Shown here: one piece after another, positions 17,514 to 26,018 of the stretch
How the letters are laid out: the number at the start of each line of letters is the position of its first letter
Numbering within the stretch: position 1 is the first letter of the stretch
Source of the DNA: Oscillospiraceae bacterium
GTDB lineage: Bacteria > Bacillota > Clostridia > Oscillospirales > Ruminococcaceae
Reading direction: 5' to 3'
DNA: 64,000 nt
Assembly (NCBI GenBank): GCA_018110985.1
Contig: JAGAWT010000028.1
Span: forward strand, 27,892 to 91,891
Made by a program: the position numbers and the translations under genes
The notes under the pieces: generated by a model
Databases searched by the model: none
What the model was told of the DNA's origin: nothing
The model's input: the letters and a program-made list of their open reading frames with translations, nothing else

Positions 17514-19466
17514 ATGGTAAAACTTACTTTAAAGGACGGCTCCGTAAGAGAGGCAGAGGCAGGCATCTCCGCAGCAGAGGCTGTAAAAGCCATAGGCATG
17601 GGACTTTACAAGGCAGCCTGCTGCGTAAAGCTCAACGGAAAGGTCTGTGATCTTCGTACGCCCCTCACCGAGGACTGCGAATTTGAGGTCTGCACCTTTG
17701 ACAGCCTTGACGGAAAGAAGACCTACTGGCACACCACAGCCCACATATGCGCACAGGCTGTAAAGCGTGTTTACCCCGATGTGAAGCTGTCTATCGGACC
17801 TTCCATAGATAACGGCTTCTACTATGACTTTGACACCGAAAAGCCCTTCACCTCCGAGGATCTGGCGAAGTTTGAGGCGGAGATGAAGAAGATAATCAAG
17901 GAAAACCTTGAGATAAAGCGCTTTGAGCTTGCCCCGGAGGAGGCAGTGCAGAAGCTGCGTGACATGGAGGAGCCCTACAAGGTGGAGCTTTGCGAGGAGC
18001 ACGCTTCAAAGGGCGAGGACATCAGCTTCTATGAGCAGGGTGAATTTACCGACCTCTGCGCAGGCCCCCACCTTATGAGCACCGGGCTTGTGAAGGCGAT
18101 AAAGCTCACCAACTGCACGGGTGCCTATTGGAGAGGAGATTCCAAGGGCAAGCAGCTCTCCCGTATCTACGGTATATCCTTCCCCAAGGCTTCACAGCTG
18201 GAGGAATACCTGAAAGCCGTTGAGGAGGCAAAGCTCCGTGACCACAACAAGATAGGCAGGGAGCAGGGCTACTTCACCACCGTTGACTATATCGGTCAGG
18301 GTCTGCCCATCATGATGCCCAAGGGCGCGAAGGTGCTCCAGCTCCTGCAGCGCTGGGTAGAGGATATAGAGGAGAAGGACGGCTGCCAGATAACCAAGAC
18401 TCCTTTCTTTGCAAAGCGTGATCTGTACAAGATCTCCGGCCACTGGGATCACTACCGTGACGGTATGTTCATAATGGGAGACCAGGATGATGAGGAAGCA
18501 GACTGCTATGCCCTGCGCCCCATGACCTGCCCCTTCCAGTACCAGGTATTCCTTTACAAGAACCGTTCCTACAGGGAGCTGCCCATAAGGCTGACGGAGA
18601 CCTCCACCCTTTTCCGCAATGAGGACAGCGGAGAGATGCACGGTCTTATCAGAGTGCGCCAGTTCACCATTTCCGAGGGTCACTATATCGTAACGCCCGA
18701 ACAGCTGAAGGATGAATTCGGTCGTGCTCTCAGACTGGCGAAGTACTGCCTTGAAACTGTGGGACTGCTTGAGGACTGTACGTTCAGATTCTCCCAGTGG
18801 GATCCCTCTAACCCCAAGAACAAGTATGAGGGTACTCCGGAGCAGTGGGAGCAGTCACAGGCTGCCATGAAGGAGATACTGGACGAATTCGGTATAGACT
18901 ACACCATCGGCATAGATGAGGCTGCCTTCTACGGCCCCAAGCTGGATGTACAGTACAAGAACGTATTCGGCAAGGAGGACACCCTTGTTACCATCCAGAT
19001 AGATATGCTGCTGGCAAAGCGCTTCGGCATGGAGTATGTGGATGCGGACAACACCAAGAAGAACCCGATCATAATCCACCGTACCTCACTGGGCTGCTAC
19101 GAGCGTACGCTGGCATATCTGCTTGAAAAGTACGCAGGCGCACTTCCTCTGTGGATGATGCCCGAGCAGGTACGCCTTATCCCCGTTACCGACCGTGCTC
19201 TTGAATACGCAAAGGAAGTGGAGAAGAAGCTGTCCGATGTGAATATCCGCTGCACCGTGGATGACCGCAGCGAGGGCGTGGGCTACAAGATAAGACAGGG
19301 CGTTATGGAGAAGATACCCTATCTCTTCATAGTGGGCGACAACGAGGTAGCCGAAGGCACTGTTTCCCTGCGTTCACGCAGCAAGGGCGATCTTGGTGCC
19401 ATGAAGGCGGATGAGGCAGTGGACAAGATCCTCAAGGAAAGCATTTCCAAGTCGAGGGACAACTGA
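17514..19466 (+). CDS. thrS: threonyl-tRNA synthetase
   Basis: Charges tRNA-Thr. About 651 residues, the normal length. TGS domain (VKLTLKDGSVREAEAG) at the N-terminus; second additional editing domain with HTTAHICAQAVKRVYP; class II core with RPMTCPFQYQVF (zinc-site Cys), FRNEDSGEMHGLIRVRQF (motif 2) and the C-terminal anticodon-binding domain (VRLIPVTDRALEYA). Start at 17514 is set by AAGGAAG eight bases upstream. Control by the upstream T-box fits its product. The ATPase and membrane-protein genes between leader and thrS are unusual. Its stop overlaps the next start (TGATG). Confidence 0.97.
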   Translation: MVKLTLKDGSVREAEAGISAAEAVKAIGMGLYKAACCVKLNGKVCDLRTPLTEDCEFEVCTFDSLDGKKTYWHTTAHICAQAVKRVYPDVKLSIGPSIDNGFYYDFDTEKPFTSEDLAKFEAEMKKIIKENLEIKRFELAPEEAVQKLRDMEEPYKVELCEEHASKGEDISFYEQGEFTDLCAGPHLMSTGLVKAIKLTNCTGAYWRGDSKGKQLSRIYGISFPKASQLEEYLKAVEEAKLRDHNKIGREQGYFTTVDYIGQGLPIMMPKGAKVLQLLQRWVEDIEEKDGCQITKTPFFAKRDLYKISGHWDHYRDGMFIMGDQDDEEADCYALRPMTCPFQYQVFLYKNRSYRELPIRLTETSTLFRNEDSGEMHGLIRVRQFTISEGHYIVTPEQLKDEFGRALRLAKYCLETVGLLEDCTFRFSQWDPSNPKNKYEGTPEQWEQSQAAMKEILDEFGIDYTIGIDEAAFYGPKLDVQYKNVFGKEDTLVTIQIDMLLAKRFGMEYVDADNTKKNPIIIHRTSLGCYERTLAYLLEKYAGALPLWMMPEQVRLIPVTDRALEYAKEVEKKLSDVNIRCTVDDRSEGVGYKIRQGVMEKIPYLFIVGDNEVAEGTVSLRSRSKGDLGAMKADEAVDKILKESISKSRDN

Positions 19467-19903
19467 TGAAGCTGAGACCCTACACAAGGCGTGTTTTCTA
19501 CTACGAGACCGACAACATGGGCGTGGTGCACCACTCCAACTATCTAAGATGGTTCGAGGAGGCAAGGGTGGACGTGATAGAACAGGCAGGTCTGCCCTTT
19601 CAGACGGTAGAGGAGCGGGGACTTATGTCCCCGGTGCTCTCCGCACACTGCGACTACATAGTGCCTATGAGATTCGGTGATGTTTTTACGGTAAAGGCTT
19701 ATATCCCCGACTTTTCAAAGCTGCGCTTCGATGTGGAGTACGAGGTGTTCGACCAGAAGGGCACCCTCTGCGTAAAGGGCAGCACCACCCACTGTTTTAT
19801 AGACAGGGAATTCAGACCTGTCCGTATAAAGAAGAATTACCCTGACATATACGACATCTACTGCGCACTGGCAGATGCGGGAAGGGAGCTTTATGAGTGC
19901 TGA
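19466..19903 (+). CDS. YbgC/4-hydroxybenzoyl-CoA thioesterase family acyl-CoA thioesterase
   Basis: 145 residues with a hotdog fold. The active-site block [19 protein letters not shown] holds the catalytic Asp and the Tyr/His motif; [15 protein letters not shown] follows. These enzymes hydrolyse acyl-CoA thioesters, often short or aromatic. It overlaps thrS by one base and the RNase H gene by eleven, so it is within the operon. The physiological substrate is unknown. Confidence 0.88.
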   Translation: MKLRPYTRRVFYYETDNMGVVHHSNYLRWFEEARVDVIEQAGLPFQTVEERGLMSPVLSAHCDYIVPMRFGDVFTVKAYIPDFSKLRFDVEYEVFDQKGTLCVKGSTTHCFIDREFRPVRIKKNYPDIYDIYCALADAGRELYEC

Positions 19904-20333
19904 TATCGTAGAGATATTCACCGACGGTGCCTGCTCCGGCAATCCCGGCCCCGGAGGCTGGGGGACTATACTGCGCTTCAACGGCGCCGAAAAGGCGCTG
20001 TCCGGCGGAGAGCCTCAGACTACCAACAATCGTATGGAGCTTACTGCGGTGATAGAGGGGCTGAAAGCACTCAAACGCCCGTGCAGGGTGATCGTAACCA
20101 CCGACAGCAAATATGTCTGTGACGGCATAACAAAGGGCTGGGCGGTGTCATGGCGGAAAAAGGGCTGGAAAAAGGGCGACGGAAAGCCTGCTCTGAACCC
20201 CGATCTGTGGGGACAGCTCCTGGATCTGCTGGAAAAGCACGATGTTAAGATGGTCTGGGTCAAGGGTCATGCGGGTCACCCGGAAAACGAACGCTGTGAT
20301 GCCCTGGCAGTGATGCAGCGGGACAGGCAGTGA
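19893..20333 (+). CDS. rnhA: ribonuclease HI
   Basis: 146 residues. Cleaves RNA in RNA-DNA hybrids during replication. All catalytic acids are visible: [16 protein letters not shown] (Asp about 8), [13 protein letters not shown] (Glu), TTDSKYV (Asp), and [17 protein letters not shown] (Asp). Start at 19893 with GGGAG upstream; it overlaps the end of the thioesterase gene. The C-terminus is short after DALA, as in compact bacterial type I enzymes. Confidence 0.95.
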   Translation: MSADIVEIFTDGACSGNPGPGGWGTILRFNGAEKALSGGEPQTTNNRMELTAVIEGLKALKRPCRVIVTTDSKYVCDGITKGWAVSWRKKGWKKGDGKPALNPDLWGQLLDLLEKHDVKMVWVKGHAGHPENERCDALAVMQRDRQ

Positions 20334-20384
20334 CGGTGCCCCGGAAACAGACCGGTCAAGCGATCCCGAAAGGCGGTGAAAGCT

Positions 20385-21068
20385 ATGCAGTACGGATACA
20401 AGATATCAGCCTTTGCTTCGTCACAGCGATTCTTTGAGGCTGAAAAGTTCCTTGACAAATATCTGAAAGGATACGAAAAGGAGGGGGCAGTTTTTTCCGA
20501 GGACGGCTCCCGCAGTCAGAAATGGGTAAAAAGCGGAGACGAAAAGGAATTGTCCGTGGAGCTGGTGAAGAATGTGACCGAGTCTGCGGTGCTGGTCTTT
20601 TCGGACACGCCCATAAAGCTTTTCCGTTTCGGAGGGGCGGTCTTCTACCTGAGGGATATCATCCCGATGGCGGCATTTGCGGCTCTGTACTGGGTACTGT
20701 ACCCGAAGCTTGCCATGAAGATGCCTGTGAACTTAGGCGGCAGCGCACCCGCCTACTGGGGCTCCATACTGCTTTTCATGCTGATATCCGCCTTTGTGAT
20801 GCTGATAATGATACTTGTGTCGGACAAATTCCTCTCCGCAAGAAGAGAGCCGTTCAGAACACGCTTCATACAGTTTGGCGGGGTGTTTTCGGCAGTTCTT
20901 GGGGTATACGAGCTCATAAGCACTGTAAACAGCTCCATAAACCATAATCTGAAGGCATTCAGTGTCAGCTATCAGTATTTCTTCTCACGCCTTATCATGA
21001 GGCCGCTGTCACTGCTGCTCATACTCTTTGCGGTACTGAGGCTCATAAAGGGAAGGGGCAGAAGATGA
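20385..21068 (+). CDS. membrane protein of unknown function
   Basis: Not recognised. About 227 residues: a cytoplasmic N-terminus that looks like a small folded domain (QYGYKISAFASSQRFFEAEKFLDKYL as two helices), then four or five membrane helices (about 98-115, 132-152, 168-185, 205-222). ATG at 20385 is preferred because AAGGCGG lies 8-11 bases upstream; a GTG at 20376 is the alternative. It overlaps mnmA as ATGA. Confidence 0.65.
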   Translation: MQYGYKISAFASSQRFFEAEKFLDKYLKGYEKEGAVFSEDGSRSQKWVKSGDEKELSVELVKNVTESAVLVFSDTPIKLFRFGGAVFYLRDIIPMAAFAALYWVLYPKLAMKMPVNLGGSAPAYWGSILLFMLISAFVMLIMILVSDKFLSARREPFRTRFIQFGGVFSAVLGVYELISTVNSSINHNLKAFSVSYQYFFSRLIMRPLSLLLILFAVLRLIKGRGRR

Positions 21069-22141
21069 AAAGAGTGCTCATAGGGATGAGCGGGGGTGTA
21101 GACAGCTCCGTTGCCGCCTATCTTCTAAAGGAGAGGGGCTTCGAGGTCTGGGGCTGCACTCTCAGGCTCTACGATAACGAGATGCTTGGTCTCGAACTCC
21201 CGGAAAGCGGCTGCTGTTCCGTATCGGACATACTGGATGCGAAAAGTGTCTGCCGCAGCATAGGGATAGAGCACATCACTCTCGATATGTGCGCCGATTT
21301 TGAAAAATACGTTATAAAGCCCTTTGCCCAAAGCTATGCAAGAGGGGAAACGCCCAATCCCTGCATAGAGTGCAACAGGCACCTGAAATTCAGCCTGATG
21401 CTAAAAAAGGCTCTTAATCTGGGCTTTGACTATGTGGCAACAGGGCACTATGCGGATATCCGCTTCAATAACAGCACGGGGAGATATGAGCTTATCCGCC
21501 CCGCAGACAGGCACAAGGATCAGACCTATGTGCTGTATTCCCTGACCCAGACCGAGCTTTCACACACGCTTTTCCCCCTCTATTCTCTTGAAAAGGCGGA
21601 AATAAGGAAAATTGCGGAGGAAAGTGGCTTTGTGAACTCTCATAAGCCCGACAGTCAGGATATCTGCTTTGTGGCAGACGGGAGCTACACCTCCTTCCTT
21701 GAAAAATACACGGGGAAAAGTGAGGAAAAAGGGGATTTTATCGACAAATATGGCAATGTACTGGGGCAGCACCAAGGCATTTCCCACTATACCATAGGTC
21801 AGCGCAGGGGACTGGGTATCGCTCTGGGCAGACCTGTTTTTGTCACTGCTGTCGATCCCGTCAGAAACACGGTCACTCTGGGAGACGAGGAAGATCTTTT
21901 CAGGGACAGTGTCATAATAAAGGATATAAACCTCATAAGCATAGATGCCCTGGACAGACCCGTAAAGGTCACCGCCAAGACCAGATATACCCACAGGGAG
22001 ACTCCTGCCGCAGTCTTTCCCCTTGAAAACGGAACGGCAAGGGTGGAATTTGAGTCCCCTGTAAGAGCGCCCGCCCCGGGACAGGCCTGCGTTTTCTATG
22101 ACGGGGACAAAGTAGTGGGGGGCGGCACCATAATCATATGA
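21065..22141 (+). CDS. mnmA: tRNA-specific 2-thiouridylase
   Basis: 358 residues. Adds the 2-thio group to the wobble uridine of tRNA-Lys, -Glu and -Gln. PP-loop MSGGVDSSVAAYLL at the N-terminus binds ATP; TPNPCIECNRHLKF carries the first catalytic Cys and SQDICFV the second; AYARPQ-equivalent C-terminal beta-barrel ends with GQACVFYDGDKVVGGGTI. Translationally coupled to the preceding membrane protein. Length and motifs are complete. Confidence 0.97.
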   Translation: MKRVLIGMSGGVDSSVAAYLLKERGFEVWGCTLRLYDNEMLGLELPESGCCSVSDILDAKSVCRSIGIEHITLDMCADFEKYVIKPFAQSYARGETPNPCIECNRHLKFSLMLKKALNLGFDYVATGHYADIRFNNSTGRYELIRPADRHKDQTYVLYSLTQTELSHTLFPLYSLEKAEIRKIAEESGFVNSHKPDSQDICFVADGSYTSFLEKYTGKSEEKGDFIDKYGNVLGQHQGISHYTIGQRRGLGIALGRPVFVTAVDPVRNTVTLGDEEDLFRDSVIIKDINLISIDALDRPVKVTAKTRYTHRETPAAVFPLENGTARVEFESPVRAPAPGQACVFYDGDKVVGGGTIII

Positions 22142-22156
22142 GCATAAGGAAATACC

Positions 22157-24550
22157 ATGAACTATACAGAGCTTAAAAGAAGCTGCCTGGAAAGGTACTT
22201 TTCAAACCTGAACCCGGAGCAGCGGAAGGCAGTCTTTACCGTAAAGGGGCCTGTACTCATACTTGCGGGTGCGGGCAGTGGAAAGACCACCGTACTGGTG
22301 AACCGTATCGCCAACATGATAATGTTCGGCAATGCCTACAACGACACCGTGGAGAGGGTGCTCTCGGCCGAAGACGAGGAGTTTATGAGGAACTATGAGC
22401 CCCATTCTTCGCCTGAGGATGACAAGCGTTTATCTGATATAGTGGCTGTTGATCGGGTGAACCCGTGGAACATTCTTGCTATAACATTTACGAATAAGGC
22501 AGCAAATGAATTAAAGACAAGGTTAATCAATATCTTAGGTGAGGAGATAGGCGGCAATGTTAATGCGTCCACTTTTCATTCAGCTTGTGCACGAATACTT
22601 AGATGTGACATAGATAAATTAGGTTACTATAATTCATTTACAATTTATGACGCAGACGATTCAAAAAAACTAATAAAGAAATGCATTGAAGACGCAGGAT
22701 TAGACACACGCTTTTTTTCTGTAAACTATGTGGCTACAGAGATATCGAATGCCAAAAACAGTAACAAAACTCCTGATGAGTATGAAAAAGAAACTAAAGA
22801 GGATGATTATAGAAAGCGGAGAATAGCCGGGATTTATCAGGAATATATGAAAAGACTAAAAGCGTCTAATGCTTTGGATTTTGATGATTTAATAATGAAA
22901 ACAAATGAATTATTTATAACATATCCCAAAGCATTGGAAAAATATGCGAAGCACTATAAATATATTCTTGTTGACGAATATCAAGATACGAATAGAGCAC
23001 AAAGCCAACTTGTTCAGATGCTGATAAAAAAGCAGGTTCCTCCGAACTATATATGTGTTGTTGGAGATGATGATCAGTCTATCTACAAGTTTAGGGGCGC
23101 TGATGTACAAATAATAACAGATTTTGCGGATCTATTCTCTGATCCTGATTGCGTAGTTATCAAACTTGAGCAAAACTATCGTTCACGTCAGAATATACTG
23201 TCAGCTGCAAATTCTGTGATATCTAAAAATAAACTAAGACAGGAAAAGAATTTGTGGTCGGACAGGGGCGACGGAGAAAAAGTAAAAATATGCAGTGTAA
23301 ATGATGATCATGATGAAGTCAAACTTGTCATTGATGAAATAAAAAGGCTAACAAAAGACGGGGATTATAAGTATTCGGATTTTGTTGTTCTCTACAGAAT
23401 GAATGCTCAGTCAAATTTGTTTGAACAGGGTTTTTCATCAAAGAAAATTCCTTATAAAGTGGTAGGCGGTCTTCGTTTTTATGATAGAAAAGAGATTAAG
23501 GACATTCTTGCTTATCTATCTCTCCTGTGTAATGAGTTTGACATAGTCCGCTTTTCAAGAGTGATTAACGAGCCGAAACGTAATATTGGAAACGCAACTT
23601 TAGAAAAAATCACTGAAATATCAGTCAATTTGGGACTTTCACCATTAGAAGTAATGAGACAATCAGAAGGATTTGCTCCATTACAGAAAAAATCAGCAGT
23701 ATTAACAAAGACTGCACAAATGTTTGATTACTTGACTGAATTTTCAAAGGAAAACTCTCTTGAAGATATAGTAGAAGAAGTATTGAAAGTTACCGGATAC
23801 AAGGAAATGCTTGAAAACGAAGGTGATGAAGGTCAAAATAGGCTTGATAACATTTACGAACTAAAGTCTAATATAAGGCGTTACACTGATGAAATGGAGG
23901 ATGAGGGTGAAGAAGCGGAAATAGAAGGCTTTCTCGAAAATGTTTCATTATATTCCAGTACCGAAGATATGACAGATGATGAGAATTATGTGAGTATGAT
24001 GACTATCCATACCGCAAAAGGACTTGAATATCCTATCGTGTTCGTAGTTGGTATGGAATCCGGGATTTTTCCTTCAGAGCGTTCATCTTCAATTCCAGAA
24101 GATATCCAAGAGGAACGCCGACTTTGCTATGTCGCTATGACAAGAGCTAAAGAAATGTTATATTTGAGTTATGCACAAAGCAGGCTTTTGTTTGGTCGCA
24201 CACAGTATAATCGTCGCTCTTGTTTCATAGGTGAAATTGATCCTCGCTGCATCGAAAAGTACCCCGAAAAGGTTGAAGACATTACAACAGCAGCGAAAGT
24301 TGCGGCGAAGCCCGCAGGCAGCGCTTACAAGCCTTCGTCCTATTCCCCCTATGTGGTAAAGAATACTTCGCCCATGGTGGCGGGCAGCATTGATTTTGAG
24401 GTGGGGGACAGGGTCTATTCTCCGAAATTCAAGGAGGGGACCGTGCTTTCCGCAAAGTATATCGGGAACGACAATCTCCTTGAAGTGGCTTTTGACGAAA
24501 CAGGCACAAAAAAGATCATGGCAAGAATGAGCAGGCTCAAAAAGATATGA
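22157..24550 (+). CDS. pcrA: UvrD/PcrA-type DNA helicase with mosaic composition
   Basis: 797 residues, full set of SF1A motifs: LILAGAGSGKTTVL (Walker A), AITFTNKAANELKTRL, YILVDEYQDTNRAQ (Walker B), VVGDDDQSIYKFRGA, LEQNYRSRQNIL, TIHTAKGLEYPIVFV, YVAMTRAKEMLYLS, and a C-terminal PcrA-type domain FEVGDRVYSPKFKEGTV. It unwinds DNA in repair and removes RecA. A lineage insert of about 45 residues separates Walker A from motif Ia. Bases about 22430-24295 are AT-rich with different codon choice from both gene ends and from all neighbours, suggesting that the middle was replaced by recombination. The reading frame is intact. Confidence 0.95.
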   Translation: MNYTELKRSCLERYFSNLNPEQRKAVFTVKGPVLILAGAGSGKTTVLVNRIANMIMFGNAYNDTVERVLSAEDEEFMRNYEPHSSPEDDKRLSDIVAVDRVNPWNILAITFTNKAANELKTRLINILGEEIGGNVNASTFHSACARILRCDIDKLGYYNSFTIYDADDSKKLIKKCIEDAGLDTRFFSVNYVATEISNAKNSNKTPDEYEKETKEDDYRKRRIAGIYQEYMKRLKASNALDFDDLIMKTNELFITYPKALEKYAKHYKYILVDEYQDTNRAQSQLVQMLIKKQVPPNYICVVGDDDQSIYKFRGADVQIITDFADLFSDPDCVVIKLEQNYRSRQNILSAANSVISKNKLRQEKNLWSDRGDGEKVKICSVNDDHDEVKLVIDEIKRLTKDGDYKYSDFVVLYRMNAQSNLFEQGFSSKKIPYKVVGGLRFYDRKEIKDILAYLSLLCNEFDIVRFSRVINEPKRNIGNATLEKITEISVNLGLSPLEVMRQSEGFAPLQKKSAVLTKTAQMFDYLTEFSKENSLEDIVEEVLKVTGYKEMLENEGDEGQNRLDNIYELKSNIRRYTDEMEDEGEEAEIEGFLENVSLYSSTEDMTDDENYVSMMTIHTAKGLEYPIVFVVGMESGIFPSERSSSIPEDIQEERRLCYVAMTRAKEMLYLSYAQSRLLFGRTQYNRRSCFIGEIDPRCIEKYPEKVEDITTAAKVAAKPAGSAYKPSSYSPYVVKNTSPMVAGSIDFEVGDRVYSPKFKEGTVLSAKYIGNDNLLEVAFDETGTKKIMARMSRLKKI

Positions 24551-24559
24551 GGTATTAAG

Positions 24560-25090
24560 ATGATACTATCGGACGGCACCATAAGGGAAATGATAGAAAA
24601 AGGCGAGCTGGAGGTAAGCCCCATAGAGGACAGCCAGATACAGCCCGCCAGTGTGGACATAAGGCTCGGCGAGACCTTCAGTATAGTGGAGGATTCCTCA
24701 AAGGGCATCATAAAGCTGGATGAAAAAACGGAGTACAAGACTATCACCGCAGACAGGTACCTGCTTTTGCCGGGTCAGTTCGTCCTTGCCACCACAATGG
24801 AATATGTAAGCCTTCCCGACAATCTGACAGCCTTTGTGGAGGGGCGCAGCAGCCTTGGCAGGATGGGGCTTTTCATACAGAATGCGGGCTGGGTGGATCC
24901 GGGCTTCAAAGGGGAGATAACCCTGGAGCTTTTCAATGCCAACCGCTGTGCGATTGAGCTGAAAAGCGGCAGGAGAGTGGGTCAGCTGGTCTTTGCGCTT
25001 ATGGATAAAAATGCACAGCATCCGTACAGAGGAAAGTATCAGGGGCAGAGAGGTGCCACCGGTTCCAGGGTATATATGGATGAAAATTAG
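24560..25090 (+). CDS. dcd: dCTP deaminase
   Basis: 176 residues. Converts dCTP to dUTP, feeding thymidylate synthesis. Family blocks are QPASVDIRLGETF, LATTMEYVSLPDNLTAFVEG, GRSSLGRMGLFIQNAGWVDP with the catalytic Glu nearby in GEITLELFN, and YRGKYQGQRGATGSR at the end. Whether it also has dUTPase activity, as some archaeal forms do, cannot be told by eye. Last gene of the T-box operon, followed by a strong terminator. Confidence 0.93.
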   Translation: MILSDGTIREMIEKGELEVSPIEDSQIQPASVDIRLGETFSIVEDSSKGIIKLDEKTEYKTITADRYLLLPGQFVLATTMEYVSLPDNLTAFVEGRSSLGRMGLFIQNAGWVDPGFKGEITLELFNANRCAIELKSGRRVGQLVFALMDKNAQHPYRGKYQGQRGATGSRVYMDEN

Positions 25091-25095
25091 GATAT

Positions 25096-25129
25096 ACAGT
25101 GCAGTTTTTGGCAGCACTGTTCTTTTTTT
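25096..25129 (+). terminator. terminator of the thrS-dcd operon
   Basis: ACAGTGC / GCACTGT stem followed by TCTTTTTTT. Confidence 0.85.
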
Positions 25130-25512
25130 GACGATATGGGAGGGTAATGGCCGGAAAAATGCCCAAAAGCAGCTCTACTTGACGGGTGTAATAATTGCAG
25201 GAAAAATACACTGATAAATGCAATAATTTCAGATAGTAAACTTCATTTGATGAAACGGACAAAAATTCTAAAGCAAAGATTTTTAGTATATATCTGATTA
25301 TTGCAGGAAATTATATCTGATTATTGTAATATATAATAAATACACTGCAATTATCAGTGTATATTGGCAGATCGTCATTGCAGAAATTACATTTTTAAAT
25401 GATGATTTCCCAATTGCTTGTGCAAAATGACAACGAAAAAATGAAATAGGGGATTTTTGATGTGATTTTCTACAAAGTCACTTTTTTCAAGGTGAAAATA
25501 TATAAAAATCAG
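25130..25512. other. AT-rich intergenic stretch
   Basis: No gene is visible. A direct repeat of TATATCTGATTATTG occurs at about 25301-25336 and a small TACACTG/CAGTGTA hairpin at about 25340-25362. A similar TGCAGGAAA...ATATCTGATT string recurs near 46025. Confidence 0.5.
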
Positions 25513-25541
25513 TTGACAAGCCCCTTTTCAGGATGTATAAT
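25513..25541 (+). promoter_or_regulatory. sigma-A promoter of candidate ncRNA
   Basis: Perfect TTGACA-17-TATAAT with no protein-coding gene downstream before a terminator. Confidence 0.85.
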
Positions 25542-25547
25542 AATAAT

Positions 25548-25923
25548 CGATAACAATTGCTGCATCGGATGGAATGATAACGGCACTTCCGCATTACTTT
25601 TGTAATGGCCGCTCATAGGTTCCATTTCCCGGAGGCTCACTTCCGAAGAGCTTCCGGGGGCACGACACAGGGGCTCGATACGGGAATACGGCACTGGAGC
25701 ACAACACCGGTGGCACGACACAGGATCGTAAAGGGTCAGTGACAGAAAACACGGCTTGCGCAGGCTGTGGGAAAAGAACAGACAAAAGGCGACACAGGAA
25801 AAAATCTACAGTACGGGATGTTCAGACTTATGCAGAAGCTTTTTAAAAAGGGCTCTGCGTTGCTTGGACAGCGCAGACCCGGGGACACATAAAAAAGCCC
25901 ACCGAAAAATGGCGGGTTTTTTT
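25548..25923 (+). ncRNA. candidate structured non-coding RNA, about 375 nt
   Basis: A consensus promoter and an intrinsic terminator bracket a GC-richer segment that has no credible reading frame (the best, at 25606, is 45 codons without a ribosome site). Several strong hairpins are visible: CATTAC/GTAATG, CCCGGA...TCCGGG, CACGGCTT pairing through G-U wobbles with the next GGCTGTG, and GGG-TCTGCGTTG pairing with CAGCGCAGACCC with GGA in the loop. CGACACAGG occurs three times (25663, 25716, 25791). It lacks the signatures of RNase P RNA, tmRNA, SRP RNA or c-di-GMP riboswitches that I know. It ends about 30 bases before the promoter of the GGDEF-EAL gene. Confidence 0.6.
25891..25923 (+). terminator. 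terminator of candidate ncRNA
   Basis: AAAAAAGCCC-CC / GG-GGGTTTTTTT hairpin with loop GAAAAAT. Confidence 0.85.
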
Positions 25924-25955
25924 ATGTGCAAAAAGTATATATTCAGAAATTTCAC

Positions 25956-25984
25956 TTGTAATTCTGTGAAAAAAATGATAATAT
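25956..25984 (+). promoter_or_regulatory. promoter of GGDEF-EAL gene
   Basis: TTGTAA-17-TAATAT, about 35 bases before the start codon. Confidence 0.65.
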
Positions 25985-26018
25985 AAATAGTACAATCATA
26001 AACATTGGGGGTGAGCAG

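Noticed and set aside
25548..25923. c-di-GMP (GEMM) riboswitch for the GGDEF-EAL gene
   Set aside because: The RNA ends in its own terminator before a separate promoter for the gene, and the GEMM core is not found.
25600..25990. Small proteins in the 25.6-26.0 kb region on either strand
   Set aside because: No ribosome sites, no recognisable folds, and the frames conflict with strong RNA hairpins and a terminator.
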